This document shows positions 30,665 to 40,624 of a stretch of DNA of 64,000 nucleotides, in pieces (position 1 is the stretch's first letter; each line of letters starts with the position of its first letter). Under the pieces are notes generated by a model. It was given only the letters and a program-made list of their open reading frames with translations. It was not told the DNA's origin and did no database searches. This DNA comes from Caulochytrium protostelioides. Taxonomy: Eukaryota > Chytridiomycota > Caulochytriomycetes > Caulochytriales > Caulochytriaceae. A program made the translations under genes and the position numbers. The stretch spans positions 48,278 through 112,277 of the forward strand of contig ML014165.1 of the NCBI GenBank assembly GCA_003615045.1, in the 5' to 3' direction.

Positions 30665-33600
30665 ATGGCGGCTGCCGCGTCGCCGTCGTCTTCGGACGAC
30701 GAGGACTACGGTCCGCAGCCGCCGTCATCGCCGCTGTCATCGCCGCCGGCTGACGCGCCACCGGCCGACTCGCCGTCCGCCGATTCGTCGGCTGCAGATG
30801 CAGAACCGTTTCCGACCGACACATCCGTAGCGAACGCTTCCGCAGCGCGTCCCGCGGCAGATCGGTCGCCCTCGCCCGCATCGTCGCCGACGCGTCGGCA
30901 GAAGGATGCCGCAATTCCTCCGAACGGGCACGTCGAGCCCGCGCCCGCAACTGCGACGGCGACGGCTACCGCCACTGCCACCGCCTCCCGCGTATCGGAG
31001 GTGGACGAGGAGGACGAGGAAGGCGCGGCGTCCGAAGACGAAAACGGCGACGACAACGAAGCGCCGTCGGTTCCCTCTCGCGACAGTCGGCCCGGCGACC
31101 GCGCGACGCACGGGGCATCGGCCGCGCCACGACGGCCGCTCCCGCTCCCGGCCAAACCCCACCTCCCGCCGCCACCGCATCGGGCATCCCGGCCGAGTCA
31201 CCGAGATTCAAACGGCGGGGACGGACGCCATGGCCGCCATCCGGATCGTCACCGCGGCCCTGACCCTAACCGCGTCCGCGAACCCGCGTCCGCGCCATCA
31301 AAGGACCGAGCGTTCGAGCCGGCGCCGCGACGGAACAAGATGTCGCTTGCGGCGCTGGCGAACTACCACCGGACCCACGGGAAGGAAGCGGCGCCGCCGC
31401 TGGACGCCGCGGCGCGGTTCCGCGCGGGCGTGTATGTGCCGCCGTCACGCATGCGCCAGCTGGAGGCCGCCATTGCGCCGGACACCGCCAGCGTCAGCTA
31501 CCAGCGGCTTCAGTGGCAGGCGCTCGCCAAGGGCATCCACGGGCTGATCAACAAGGTCAGCGAGGCCAACGTCCGCGACCTCGTGCCGAAGCTGTTTGCC
31601 CAGGACCTGGTGCGGGGCCGCGGGCTGCTGGCGCGCGCACTCATGGCGGCGCAGGCCGCAGCGCCGTCGTTCACGCCCCTCTACGCGACGCTCGTGTCAG
31701 TGGTCAATACCCAGTTCCCGCAGGTGATCGAGCTCCTGCTGCACCGCCTGATCGCGCAGTTCCGGACCGACTATGCGCGCAACGACAAGGCCGGCGCCTC
31801 ATCCGCGGCGCTGTTCCTGGCGCACCTGTACAATCAGCACGTGGTTGGCGCCCTGCTCCCGATGGAAATGCTGTTTCTGCTGCTGGACCACGCGACCAAT
31901 GACTCGGTGGCGCTCGCCGTCGAGGTCGTCCGCGCGTGCGGCGCCACGCTGCAGGAAAGCAACCCGCGCCTCGTCCAGTCGCTCTTCGACACCTTTCGCA
32001 GCGTGCTCGCCGAGTCAGCGCTCGACACGCGCACCGCATACCTCGTCGAATCGCTGTTCAGCGAGCGCCGCGACGGCTTCCCGCCGGGCATCCCGGACAA
32101 GCTCGATCTCGTGCGGGAGGAGGACCAGCTGGAGCATCAGATTGCGTTAATGGACGAGATTGCGACGCGACCGGAGTGCGACACGTTCGCCTTTGACCCT
32201 GACTTTGAGAAGCACCAGGAAGAATGTCGCCGAGCAAAGCACGAGATCCTGGGTTCTTCTGACGAAGAGGAGGAGGACGAGGAGGAGGACGAGGATGAAG
32301 CCGAAAATGGCGACGACGCAGGATCAGAAAGCAAGCACGCGGCTTTGGCGACGGACGAATCGGTCCCTGTCCCGGCGACGCAAACCATCACGGACGAGAC
32401 GTCCGCATCCCAAATCGCCTTCCGTCGCGCGGTCTATTTGACGATCATGTCCTCGCTCAGCTTCGAGGAATGTGCTCACCAGCTGCTCAAGATCGGCATC
32501 CCGAAGGCGTTCGAAATGGAGCTGGTCAACATGATTATCGAGTGTTGTTCTCAGGAGCGCACGTACATCAACTTCTACGGGCTGCTCGCGGAGCGGTTCG
32601 CGACGCGGTCGCCGCACTGGCGGTCGCAGTTCGCCACCGCGTTCGAGCAGTACTACGCGGTCATCCACCGCTACGAGACCGCGCGACTCCGCAACATCGC
32701 GAAACTGTTCGCCCATCTGATCGCGACCGAAGCCCTCACGTGGCATGTGTTCCGCGTCGTGCGGCTCACCGAGGAGGACACGACGTCCTCGTCACGCATC
32801 TTCCTCAAAATCACGTTTGAGGAACTCGTGGCCGCCCTGGGCCTCGAGCACGTCGTGGCAAAGCTGCATGCGGGGCCCGGGCCCGACCCCGCCAAACGTC
32901 GCGGCCCGCGCCCACGCCCGCCCGCCCGCGGCGACGGCGACGGCGACGGCGCTTCCCCGCCCTCAGACGACGATCCTGCCGCGCATGCGTTCGACGGCAT
33001 GTTCCTCAAGGATCACCCGCGCAACACGCGCTTCGCCATCAACTACTTTACCAGCATCGGTCTCGGCGCCGTCACGGTGCCCCTGCGCGAATGGCTCAAA
33101 GCCCACGTCCAGCAGATGACGCTCGCGGAAGGCGCTGACTCGGACTCGGACTCGGACTCCGACAGCCTGGGCTCGCGGTCGTCGTATACCTCGCGGTCGT
33201 CGTATTCGTCGCGGTCCTCGTATTCGTCGCGGTCCTCGTATTCATCGCGCTCGCGCTCATCATCCCGCAGTCGGTCGTCGTCGCGCGGCCGGGCCCGCCG
33301 CCGCCGCTCGCGCTCGCCCTCCTCGTCCCGCTCCCGCTCCCGCTCCCTCTCCCGCTCCCGCTCGCCGTCCATCGCCTCGTCAGCGCGCCGCGGTCGGCCT
33401 GCGCACCGCGGCCGGCCCGCCAAACGCGCTTCCCGCTTCGATTCGGCTTCGTCGCGGTCGCGGTCGCCATCGCCCTCCCTTTCGCGCTCGCGGTCCCGCT
33501 CGCCGTCACCCTCGCCGTCGCCGGTGCGGCGGGGCCGTCCCCTGCGCCGCGGCCGCGGACACAGTGCTAGCCCGTCTCCCAGTCGCAGCCGTAGCCGCAG

Positions 33601-33919
33601 CTCCAGCTCCAGTCGCAGCCGCAGCGCCAGCGCCAGTCGCAGCCGCAGCCGCTCCCCGAGTCCGCGTCCCGACCGCGGACGACCGCGTAAGCCGGGCCGA
33701 AGCCCCCGCGGCTCCCTGAGCCCGCCGCCGCGGCGGTCCAAGACGGCCCGACGGTCGACGTCTGCTTCGCGCTCGCCGTCGCCGTCGCCGTCGCCATCGC
33801 CGCCGCGCCGCGCATCCGTCAAGCGCAATCGCCACAGCAGCAGTTCGTCGCGCTCAAGGTCAAGCTCGCGATCACCGACCGCCCGTTCGCGGGACCAACC
33901 GCGCCGTCGCCGTCGCTAG
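30665..33919 (+). CDS. CWC22: pre-mRNA splicing factor CWC22, 1084 aa
   Basis: Spliceosome component needed for step one of splicing, and in animals for delivering eIF4A3 to the exon junction complex. A disordered acidic N-terminus is followed by the MIF4G domain at about residues 250-495 (FRAGVYVPPSRMRQLE, WQALAKGIHGLINKVSEAN, RGRGLLARALMAAQAAAP, YARNDKAGASSAALFLAHLYNQHVV). An acidic linker (EEEEDEEEDEDE) leads to the MA3 domain at about 578-722 (FRRAVYLTIMSSLSFEECAHQ, ERTYINFYGLLAERF). The WQALAKGIHGLINKVSEANV segment is the usual CWC22 hallmark. The C-terminal 260 residues form a long RS domain with repeated SYSSRSS units, as in metazoan CWC22 and unlike short yeast Cwc22. Convergent with the poly(A)-polymerase-like gene. 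Confidence 0.95.
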   Translation: MAAAASPSSSDDEDYGPQPPSSPLSSPPADAPPADSPSADSSAADAEPFPTDTSVANASAARPAADRSPSPASSPTRRQKDAAIPPNGHVEPAPATATATATATATASRVSEVDEEDEEGAASEDENGDDNEAPSVPSRDSRPGDRATHGASAAPRRPLPLPAKPHLPPPPHRASRPSHRDSNGGDGRHGRHPDRHRGPDPNRVREPASAPSKDRAFEPAPRRNKMSLAALANYHRTHGKEAAPPLDAAARFRAGVYVPPSRMRQLEAAIAPDTASVSYQRLQWQALAKGIHGLINKVSEANVRDLVPKLFAQDLVRGRGLLARALMAAQAAAPSFTPLYATLVSVVNTQFPQVIELLLHRLIAQFRTDYARNDKAGASSAALFLAHLYNQHVVGALLPMEMLFLLLDHATNDSVALAVEVVRACGATLQESNPRLVQSLFDTFRSVLAESALDTRTAYLVESLFSERRDGFPPGIPDKLDLVREEDQLEHQIALMDEIATRPECDTFAFDPDFEKHQEECRRAKHEILGSSDEEEEDEEEDEDEAENGDDAGSESKHAALATDESVPVPATQTITDETSASQIAFRRAVYLTIMSSLSFEECAHQLLKIGIPKAFEMELVNMIIECCSQERTYINFYGLLAERFATRSPHWRSQFATAFEQYYAVIHRYETARLRNIAKLFAHLIATEALTWHVFRVVRLTEEDTTSSSRIFLKITFEELVAALGLEHVVAKLHAGPGPDPAKRRGPRPRPPARGDGDGDGASPPSDDDPAAHAFDGMFLKDHPRNTRFAINYFTSIGLGAVTVPLREWLKAHVQQMTLAEGADSDSDSDSDSLGSRSSYTSRSSYSSRSSYSSRSSYSSRSRSSSRSRSSSRGRARRRRSRSPSSSRSRSRSLSRSRSPSIASSARRGRPAHRGRPAKRASRFDSASSRSRSPSPSLSRSRSRSPSPSPSPVRRGRPLRRGRGHSASPSPSRSRSRSSSSSRSRSASASRSRSRSPSPRPDRGRPRKPGRSPRGSLSPPPRRSKTARRSTSASRSPSPSPSPSPPRRASVKRNRHSSSSSRSRSSSRSPTARSRDQPRRRRR

Positions 33920-34067
33920 ATCCTAGCCTCCTGCCCGTCTGGATAGGTATCGATAGGTATCGCCGATCATACATAAAAAAGGAAGAAAAAAAAAGAAACA
34001 AGTCTGAAAAAAAAAAGTGTCGGAAAACGACGCGACACCATCGATATCGACATCGACATCGACGCAC
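33920..34067. other. A-rich spacer between convergent stops
   Basis: 148 bases separate the CWC22 and nucleotidyltransferase stops. Runs of A between about 33970 and 34017 on the + strand stand out against the GC-rich surroundings and probably serve 3' end formation. Confidence 0.45.
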
Positions 34068-37000
34068 TTACGGCGTCATGGCAGGCCGGCCACGGCCCCA
34101 GGCGCCCATGCGCTCGAGGTGCACGGCCGGCTCAACGAGCGGCGCGACACCCAGGTGGCCGTTGCGCACGACATCCGCCGCCGTGGGGGCCGTCGTCGTC
34201 GCGCTATTCGTCGTGCGCGGCACGTGGTCTGGCTTGCCCGCTTTGGCGGGGTCGCCCAGACGGGGACTGCCTGCCATCATCGCGCCCGGCGCCGCGGCGT
34301 CATGTCCGGCATGGCGCGCCGGTAAGCCGGGGCCGCCGTGGTCGTGGCGCAGCCCGTCGTCGGTGCGGGAGGCGCTCTTGCTGCGGTTGTTCGCGACCGA
34401 GGACGCGGCCGTAGCCCACACGTGCGGCGGCCGCGGGTGCTGCAGGTGTGGGCCGACAGAGCGGCGGCCCGAGCGCGAGCCGTCGGCGAGGCGGTCGGTT
34501 GACGCCGAACCGTCTTGGTAGAGCGGCGGCACGTCGGCAGCGGTGGCTGCCGTCGCACCGCCGTGACGCCCGTTCGCCCACCCGGTGACGCGCGCGCGCG
34601 TGGGGCGTGTCGCCTCGTCGCCGGCGGCGGGCGCGGCGGCCGCCAACCCGCGGCCCTGCAGACGGACGCGGCCAAGACTCACGAGATCGGCCGAACTGCG
34701 CAGCCGTGCAGAGCCGCCGGGTGTCTCGCCGTTCAGCACAATCGTATCCGGAACCGTCGCGTCCGCGCCGGCTGAGGCGGCCGCCGCCGATGCGGTCGAG
34801 GATGCTGCGGAGGACGGGGACGCGTCGTGCGGCTTGGTGGGCAGCTTCAGCGCGGACACGCCGTTTGGCGAGGCCCACGGGTTCTTGGGGGGCGCCGTGG
34901 CGCCCCACGCGTGCAGCGGGGGCGGCCCGCGGCGCGTCAAGTCGAGGCCCGAGTCAGCCGGATCGCCTTGCAGCGTCGCCGTCGACGACACGGGCGCCGG
35001 CGGCGACATGTGGTCATGCGACACGAGCTGAACGTGGCCATGGTGCGGCATGCGGGGCGGCGCGCCCCCGTGGGCCGACATGAAGGGCAGCGGCGCCATC
35101 ATGGCCGCGGCATCATGAGGCGGCGGCATGGCGATATGGGTCGGGACCGAGGCCGGCGATGCGGCGATCGAGGAGCCCGCGGGGGGGCCTTCGTCCGACC
35201 CCGTCGTCCGTGGGCTCGCATCGAATGGTGGGGGGCTGGTGCCCGCCGTGCTGCGCGCATCCGCAGCGGATCCGGGCTGGGACATCGACCCGCTTGGCGA
35301 GGCGGTATAGGCCATCGAGAGGGCCAGCGGCAGGCCAAAGCGTGGCATGTCATCCAACGACGCGCTGGCCGGGGGTTGGTGGTGGACGTGGTGGTGGTGG
35401 TGGTGGTAGTGGTGGTGGTGGTGCGACAACGACGGCTGCTGCTGCTGTTGTGACGCTTTGTGCGAGCGGCGAGAGCCGGACGCCGGCGGCGGCATGAGGT
35501 CATGGAGACTGCTCATCGGGCCGGCGCGGGCGGTCCGTGATCCGTGGGGATGCACGCCACTGGTGTCATCGGCGCTGCCGCGACCATGACCGGCGCGCAT
35601 CCGCGATGACGAGCGCACCGGCGACAGCGGGTGTGTCTGCACGGCCGCGCTCTGCTGCTGCGTCGGCGCCTTCGTGTCACGGCGACCACACATGGATCGG
35701 CCGCGGCGCAGCGCACTTGAGTTCGAGCCCGTAGCGGCGGCGTGCTCATTGTTGCTCGTGCTATCGTAGGCCAGCCTTTCGTCCGGACCGAGCGAATGCG
35801 CACGCGGCGAGGTGCTCTGCACGGAGGCGCCGCTGCTGACGCGGCCCTGGGCGTTTTCTTGGCGCAGGTGGTGCACCATGCTGACATCGACGGAGAGAGC
35901 GCCATGACCAGCGACATGGTCGCCGTGAAGGCGAGCCACTGAGCCCGAAGTTGAGGCCGAGTTGCTCTGCAATACCGAGGAGGCAGGCTGCGGGCGCTGT
36001 TGAGGCCCAGACGTCGCCGCGTGATGGCTGGCTGGGGCAGGGTTCGTGGGAGCGGACGTCGGCGCCGCGACGCCCGTTGTCGTGCCCGTAGTGCTCGTGA
36101 ACTGGTTCAAGGGGTCGCCGCGACGCCATGGCGTGTGGTACTCATCGGCGCTCTTGGCGCGCTGGTGCGGTTGGAACACCTGGAAGTGCTGAACGTGCGG
36201 GACGTTTGGCGGCGTCTGGTGGGAGTGGGTCTGCTGCTGGGCATGTTCCTGCCGTGGCCCGCCATTCGAGCGGCCACCGTGGCCGTGACCGTGGCGGCCA
36301 TGCGGGTTCCAGGCGCCTGCGCTGTTTTGGTGGTGGCGACCCTTGTTGCTGTTGTTGCCATGGTGACGGGATGGTGTATAGACAGAAGGCGAATTGCCTG
36401 ACCACGAGGCATCGCCATGACCGCGGTAGTGATTGCCGCTGCTGCTGCCGTTAGCGCTGCCGCTACTGCTGTTCCCGTGATGGTAGTAACTGCGATTGCT
36501 GTGGTGGTTGCTGTTGTTGCTGGAGTAGGCAAAAGGGTACCCGGACGCGGGGCCCGCGAACGTCGGGGAGGGCTGCTCGCGACGGAGATGCCAGTACTCG
36601 GAGAGGCAGGGGTGAACAATCGTCTGGAGCATCGACATCGACACGTCGTCCTGCGACGTGTGGGCGTGCGGTGAGGATGAAGAGGAAGGGATCGGGCCCT
36701 GGGTCGAGCCACGACGGCCCTGCGTCGTGACAGTCGTCGTTGTTGTTGCCGTCGACGTCGTCGTCGATGTGTTAACGCCGGCGGTGTTGGGAGCCGCGAG
36801 GATGCTGGAGGTATCAAACGGATCCGTGACTGTGGCCCAGGTGTGGTGGATAGCGTCGTCGATGACCGCCACGTCGTCCTGAGTCAGGTCCCGCTCGGAG
36901 AGCTCCTCAAACAATGAGCAGCTACGCTGCACTTCCGACAGCAAGCCCAGCAGCGACAGAAAGGTCACGGCATTGGTCAGGTTGCGGACGGGGTTGAAGG

Positions 37001-40000
37001 GCTCCTCGACGCAAAGCCAGCGTGACAGGCTGCTGATGTGTTTGCCCCAACCTTTGTCCGCCTTAGGAATCAGCTCGCCCGCACGGACCGAGAGAACCTG
37101 GCGCTCGTAGGGGAGTTCATGTGCCATCCAGTGGAAAAATTCGACCACGAGCTCGGCCAGGGTCGGACCCCGCAACGACGCCGATTCGGCAAGCGACCGC
37201 ATGACTTCGGCCGAGGCGGGCGACATTGGCCGCGGCGATGCCGGCGGCGCGGGCGATGACGGCGACGTAGCGATCGTTGTGGCGTCGGTCTTGGCTTTGC
37301 CGTTCTTCTTAGCTGCGCGGGGACGCGTGCGGGCCGGCGATGATTTGCCCGAGGCTTTGCTGGACCGACGCGGCGTCGATGGCGCCGCGACATCGCCGCT
37401 GGCGCCATCATCATCCGTGTCCGGCGACGAGGTCGTGGCCGATGCGGGGGTGGGGTCCAACTCAGGAGCCGAGGCCAACGGCGGCGAGTGGCCATGGCCG
37501 CGATAATCATGAGATACCCGTTCATCGTCGGTCGCGGGGCCCAGCGTGCCTTCCGCCTCCGAGCCTTCCGTCACCGAGGCGGAGGGGGCGGCAAAGCGCG
37601 GTACATGCAAGAGGAGCGCCTCGTCCGAAACGTCACACCCGTCGCTCGACGACGACGACGACGAAACCGCCGATGCCCTGATTGCTACGCTGGCCGATGC
37701 GGATGGCGCCGCCAAGGAACGCGGCCGGTCCATCGCCTGAAGGTTCAGAGGCATCAGATGATGCAACGCATCACACCGCCTCTCGGGATCACCATCGCCA
37801 TCGCCGTCCGCGTCCGTAGCCGTGGCAGGCGCACTGGTCGTGCTTGGCGATAGCGGCGTCACGACCACGACATCGAGATGGAACGGATGCGTCGCATGGG
37901 TATCCGCCGCCAGCGCCGGACGGTCGTTGGATTTTGGATCGGTGCCGTCCAGCATGCCACCGCTGGGAATGGGCGGGTCGGCGCAGGCATCCATCACAGG
38001 GGTTTCCACATTCGCATCGTCGTCTTCGTCGTCGTCGGGGTGGATGCCGTGGCTGCTGCCCTGGTCACTCAGCGCGTGGCGCGAGTCGGCAGACGAATGG
38101 GCATTGATCGAGACTTCGTCGTCGTCCTCTTCGTCGTCGGCCTCATCACCGAGCAGACTCGCTGGCGCCGGGACCGGCTCTGCCGTCAACATCGCAGCTG
38201 CAGCGGCAGGATCTGAGGTGGCCGGCGAAGACGGCGGTCGCTGCTGACGGGCATGCCAGTCGGCAATCACGCGTTCGTCGTCCGCAAAGGCCACGTCGTG
38301 GCCTTCAATGTAGACCGGCACGCCCTCGCCACGGGCGAGTCGCTCGAGGTAGATGGCATGCAGCGACGGGATGATCCGGTGCGGACGCCGGGTTTGCAAG
38401 AAATTGAGCGCGATCATGCACCAGCCGTAACTCGAGATGGTGCCGGACTTGGCAGCATCAGCGAGGCCGCGCGCCTTTGCCCACGCTTTAACCAGGAACA
38501 AGAATGGCCGGACGCGTGGGTCCAGATCGGCGTATCGTCGAATGAGACGCGTGTTCTGTAGCGCCATCAAGTTGTTGATGTTGATATCACCGGCCAACGC
38601 GGTGGCCGGGTCAAAGAACTTGCAGATCGGCACTTTAGCCTTCGCGATGGTAAACACGTCCGTGAACTGCGCCGTGCGCAGGATATGGGCCACCGTGTGG
38701 ACTGTCACATGACCACAGTTAGTTTCAAGACAGAGATCGACATCGGAGCCGCGGCTCGAAAGACCGTTAGTCGACGAGCCGTAAAGGTGAATCTTGACAT
38801 AGGGTGGCGCCGTCGTCGCCTCGCCGGTCAGCGGATCGACCGTCGTCGCGCCGGGCAGCAAGGCTTGTTCGAAAAGGAGTTGCATTCGGTCCCGGAATGC
38901 ATAGCGCATCCGGATGTTATCGGCGTCAGCCGCCTGCACGGCGACTTCGCGGTAGAGATGCGCATTGAGGCGGTCAAGATAAACGGCGGGCAGCCGCTGA
39001 TGGCCGCAGCGGCGATGCGGTCGCGCGGCGACGTCAGCCGGCGACGTGATCGTAATCGTTGAAGCGCGGGCGGGCGCGGGCGTCGGGACAGACACGGATG
39101 GTACGGTGGTTGCGGGCGTGGTGACCTCCGGCAACGGCGCGGTAGTCGGATATGGTGGCGAAGTCGCGGCCGCGGCGGGCTCCACCGGCGATGACGGCTG
39201 CGTGTGCGCCGTATACAGCGGCTGCACGGGCGTGATGGCTTGGAGGACGCCGAAAGGAGGTTCTTCCGAAGTATGCTGCCGCAGGGCGCTAGCGACATCG
39301 GCAAAGCGCTCTTCGCCGGTCGGCTTGCTCGCCAAGCTGAGATCGGTGGCGCTGGGTGGCGGCAACATCTTGGCGCTGCCAACCGGATGGTGGTTGGCGT
39401 GCGTGGTCATGGTGCCAGCGTGGTGGGAGACGTTACTCCGCTTGTTGCCATGGTGGTGGTTGTAGTGAATGGGCTGCTGGTGGCCGTTGCTGACGTGGTG
39501 GTGGTGGTGGTGGTGGTGGTCTCTCTTGGCGGGCGACGCGTGGGCGGAAGCCGTGGTGGCGGCGATTTTTGGCGTTGAGGGAGAGCTGGCGTCTTTCGGG
39601 GACTTGTTGGGCGTTGAGGCACGCGGTACCGGCGAACTGGCTCGGAGCGGCACGGCAGTAGGAGCCGAAATTGGGGTTGCGGAGGTGGCGGTGACGGGAG
39701 CCGAAGTCGAAGCCGAAACCGAAGCTGACGCTGGAGCCGGATGGGAAGTCGAAGCGGGAGAGGATGCCGCCGCGATCGCGGCGGCGGGTGCTGTCACCGT
39801 CGTTGTGATCAGGGAAGCCGTTGGTAGGATCGCTGGCGCCGTAGGGTTGCCCGTGACATCAGCCACAGGCGCCAGCGAGATACTGGACGCCGATGCCGAT
39901 GCCGATGCCAATGCCAATGCCGATGCCGATGCCGATGCCGATGCCGATGCCGATGCCGATGCCGGAGTGGACGCCGGTGTGGACGCCAGAGCTGAGGCCG

Positions 40001-40151
40001 AAGCGGTGCGCCCGGCAGAAGACTCGGGGGCTTCGGGAGAGGCCGACCGCAGGGTGACGGCGGGAGGGGCCGCGCACGTGGAGGCGGGCGGGGTCGAAGG
40101 CGGCGGCGGCGAGGCAGGGAGGACGGAGCCGGGGCCGGTGCCAATCGACAT
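34068..40151 (-). CDS. non-canonical poly(A)/poly(U) polymerase, Cid1/TUT type, 2027 aa
   Basis: RNA 3'-nucleotidyltransferase of the Cid1/TUTase group. The palm holds the catalytic motif YGSSTNGLSSRGSDVDLCLE (near residue 455; two Asp of the triad) and the third Asp in GDININNLMALQNT. Next come RYADLDPRVRPFLFLVKAWA and SYGWCMIALNFLQTRRP. The PAP-associated half (VVEFFHWMAHELPYE ... SLSRWLCVEEPFNPVRNLT) resumes only about 400 residues later, after an acidic, Ser-rich insert. A further 900 C-terminal residues are disordered, rich in Ser, His, Asn and Pro. The frame is open to 40358, but the ATG at 40151 (MSIGTGPGSV) suits the composition better. Whether it adds A or U cannot be told from what is visible. 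The insert splits a domain that is continuous in other family members. Confidence 0.85.
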   Translation of the reverse strand: MSIGTGPGSVLPASPPPPSTPPASTCAAPPAVTLRSASPEAPESSAGRTASASALASTPASTPASASASASASASASALALASASASASSISLAPVADVTGNPTAPAILPTASLITTTVTAPAAAIAAASSPASTSHPAPASASVSASTSAPVTATSATPISAPTAVPLRASSPVPRASTPNKSPKDASSPSTPKIAATTASAHASPAKRDHHHHHHHHVSNGHQQPIHYNHHHGNKRSNVSHHAGTMTTHANHHPVGSAKMLPPPSATDLSLASKPTGEERFADVASALRQHTSEEPPFGVLQAITPVQPLYTAHTQPSSPVEPAAAATSPPYPTTAPLPEVTTPATTVPSVSVPTPAPARASTITITSPADVAARPHRRCGHQRLPAVYLDRLNAHLYREVAVQAADADNIRMRYAFRDRMQLLFEQALLPGATTVDPLTGEATTAPPYVKIHLYGSSTNGLSSRGSDVDLCLETNCGHVTVHTVAHILRTAQFTDVFTIAKAKVPICKFFDPATALAGDININNLMALQNTRLIRRYADLDPRVRPFLFLVKAWAKARGLADAAKSGTISSYGWCMIALNFLQTRRPHRIIPSLHAIYLERLARGEGVPVYIEGHDVAFADDERVIADWHARQQRPPSSPATSDPAAAAAMLTAEPVPAPASLLGDEADDEEDDDEVSINAHSSADSRHALSDQGSSHGIHPDDDEDDDANVETPVMDACADPPIPSGGMLDGTDPKSNDRPALAADTHATHPFHLDVVVVTPLSPSTTSAPATATDADGDGDGDPERRCDALHHLMPLNLQAMDRPRSLAAPSASASVAIRASAVSSSSSSSDGCDVSDEALLLHVPRFAAPSASVTEGSEAEGTLGPATDDERVSHDYRGHGHSPPLASAPELDPTPASATTSSPDTDDDGASGDVAAPSTPRRSSKASGKSSPARTRPRAAKKNGKAKTDATTIATSPSSPAPPASPRPMSPASAEVMRSLAESASLRGPTLAELVVEFFHWMAHELPYERQVLSVRAGELIPKADKGWGKHISSLSRWLCVEEPFNPVRNLTNAVTFLSLLGLLSEVQRSCSLFEELSERDLTQDDVAVIDDAIHHTWATVTDPFDTSSILAAPNTAGVNTSTTTSTATTTTTVTTQGRRGSTQGPIPSSSSSPHAHTSQDDVSMSMLQTIVHPCLSEYWHLRREQPSPTFAGPASGYPFAYSSNNSNHHSNRSYYHHGNSSSGSANGSSSGNHYRGHGDASWSGNSPSVYTPSRHHGNNSNKGRHHQNSAGAWNPHGRHGHGHGGRSNGGPRQEHAQQQTHSHQTPPNVPHVQHFQVFQPHQRAKSADEYHTPWRRGDPLNQFTSTTGTTTGVAAPTSAPTNPAPASHHAATSGPQQRPQPASSVLQSNSASTSGSVARLHGDHVAGHGALSVDVSMVHHLRQENAQGRVSSGASVQSTSPRAHSLGPDERLAYDSTSNNEHAAATGSNSSALRRGRSMCGRRDTKAPTQQQSAAVQTHPLSPVRSSSRMRAGHGRGSADDTSGVHPHGSRTARAGPMSSLHDLMPPPASGSRRSHKASQQQQQPSLSHHHHHYHHHHHHVHHQPPASASLDDMPRFGLPLALSMAYTASPSGSMSQPGSAADARSTAGTSPPPFDASPRTTGSDEGPPAGSSIAASPASVPTHIAMPPPHDAAAMMAPLPFMSAHGGAPPRMPHHGHVQLVSHDHMSPPAPVSSTATLQGDPADSGLDLTRRGPPPLHAWGATAPPKNPWASPNGVSALKLPTKPHDASPSSAASSTASAAAASAGADATVPDTIVLNGETPGGSARLRSSADLVSLGRVRLQGRGLAAAAPAAGDEATRPTRARVTGWANGRHGGATAATAADVPPLYQDGSASTDRLADGSRSGRRSVGPHLQHPRPPHVWATAASSVANNRSKSASRTDDGLRHDHGGPGLPARHAGHDAAAPGAMMAGSPRLGDPAKAGKPDHVPRTTNSATTTAPTAADVVRNGHLGVAPLVEPAVHLERMGAWGRGRPAMTP
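39889..39963. repeat. (GATGCC)n hexanucleotide repeat
   Basis: Tandem GATGCC/AATGCC units. On the minus strand they encode alternating Ser-Ala and Leu-Ala near the N-terminus of the nucleotidyltransferase. Confidence 0.9.
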
Positions 40152-40607
40152 GGAAGCGACGTGCGACGGGCAGGAGCGCCGGCGGCGTCGACGGTGTCGA
40201 GGCGTCGCTCGCGGGCGGTGCACGGGGCCCTGACCGCGTGTCAAGAGGACCGTGGCCGAGGACCGAGTCCCGCAACAGAGGGCAGCGGTGCTGTTCTCGC
40301 TCTCGTACAAGTTCCGGAGCGCGGAGGACAGCAGAGAAGCGTGACCGGCCAATTCCAAGTAGCGCTGACACGTGGCTCAGCGGAGGATCAAGGGCGGGTA
40401 CGAGGCTCCTCCTCTCGATTCTCGCGCGCGAACGGCGTTGAATCGGGTCGCTCGGCGGTCGTGATCGGTACGGCGAAGACCAAAGTGGGGGTTTGGAACA
40501 AAAAAAAGGGGGGGACACTAAGTGGCCACGTCAGGAAGCGGCGAGCGGACCCGTATATGGGATCACAAGCAGACCGTGTGATCAAGTCTACGGAAATGAG
40601 ACATACA

Positions 40608-40624
40608 GTGTATACGGTATACAC
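40608..40624. repeat. perfect 8-1-8 palindrome
   Basis: GTGTATAC, one G, then GTATACAC. It lies in an A/T-richer patch about 460 bases upstream of the nucleotidyltransferase start on the minus strand. It could be a protein-binding site; function is unknown. Confidence 0.5.

Noticed and set aside
39469-40233. 254-codon + strand ORF
   Set aside because: Antisense to the low-complexity N-terminus of the nucleotidyltransferase. Its Asp-Ala repeats come from the GATGCC microsatellite.
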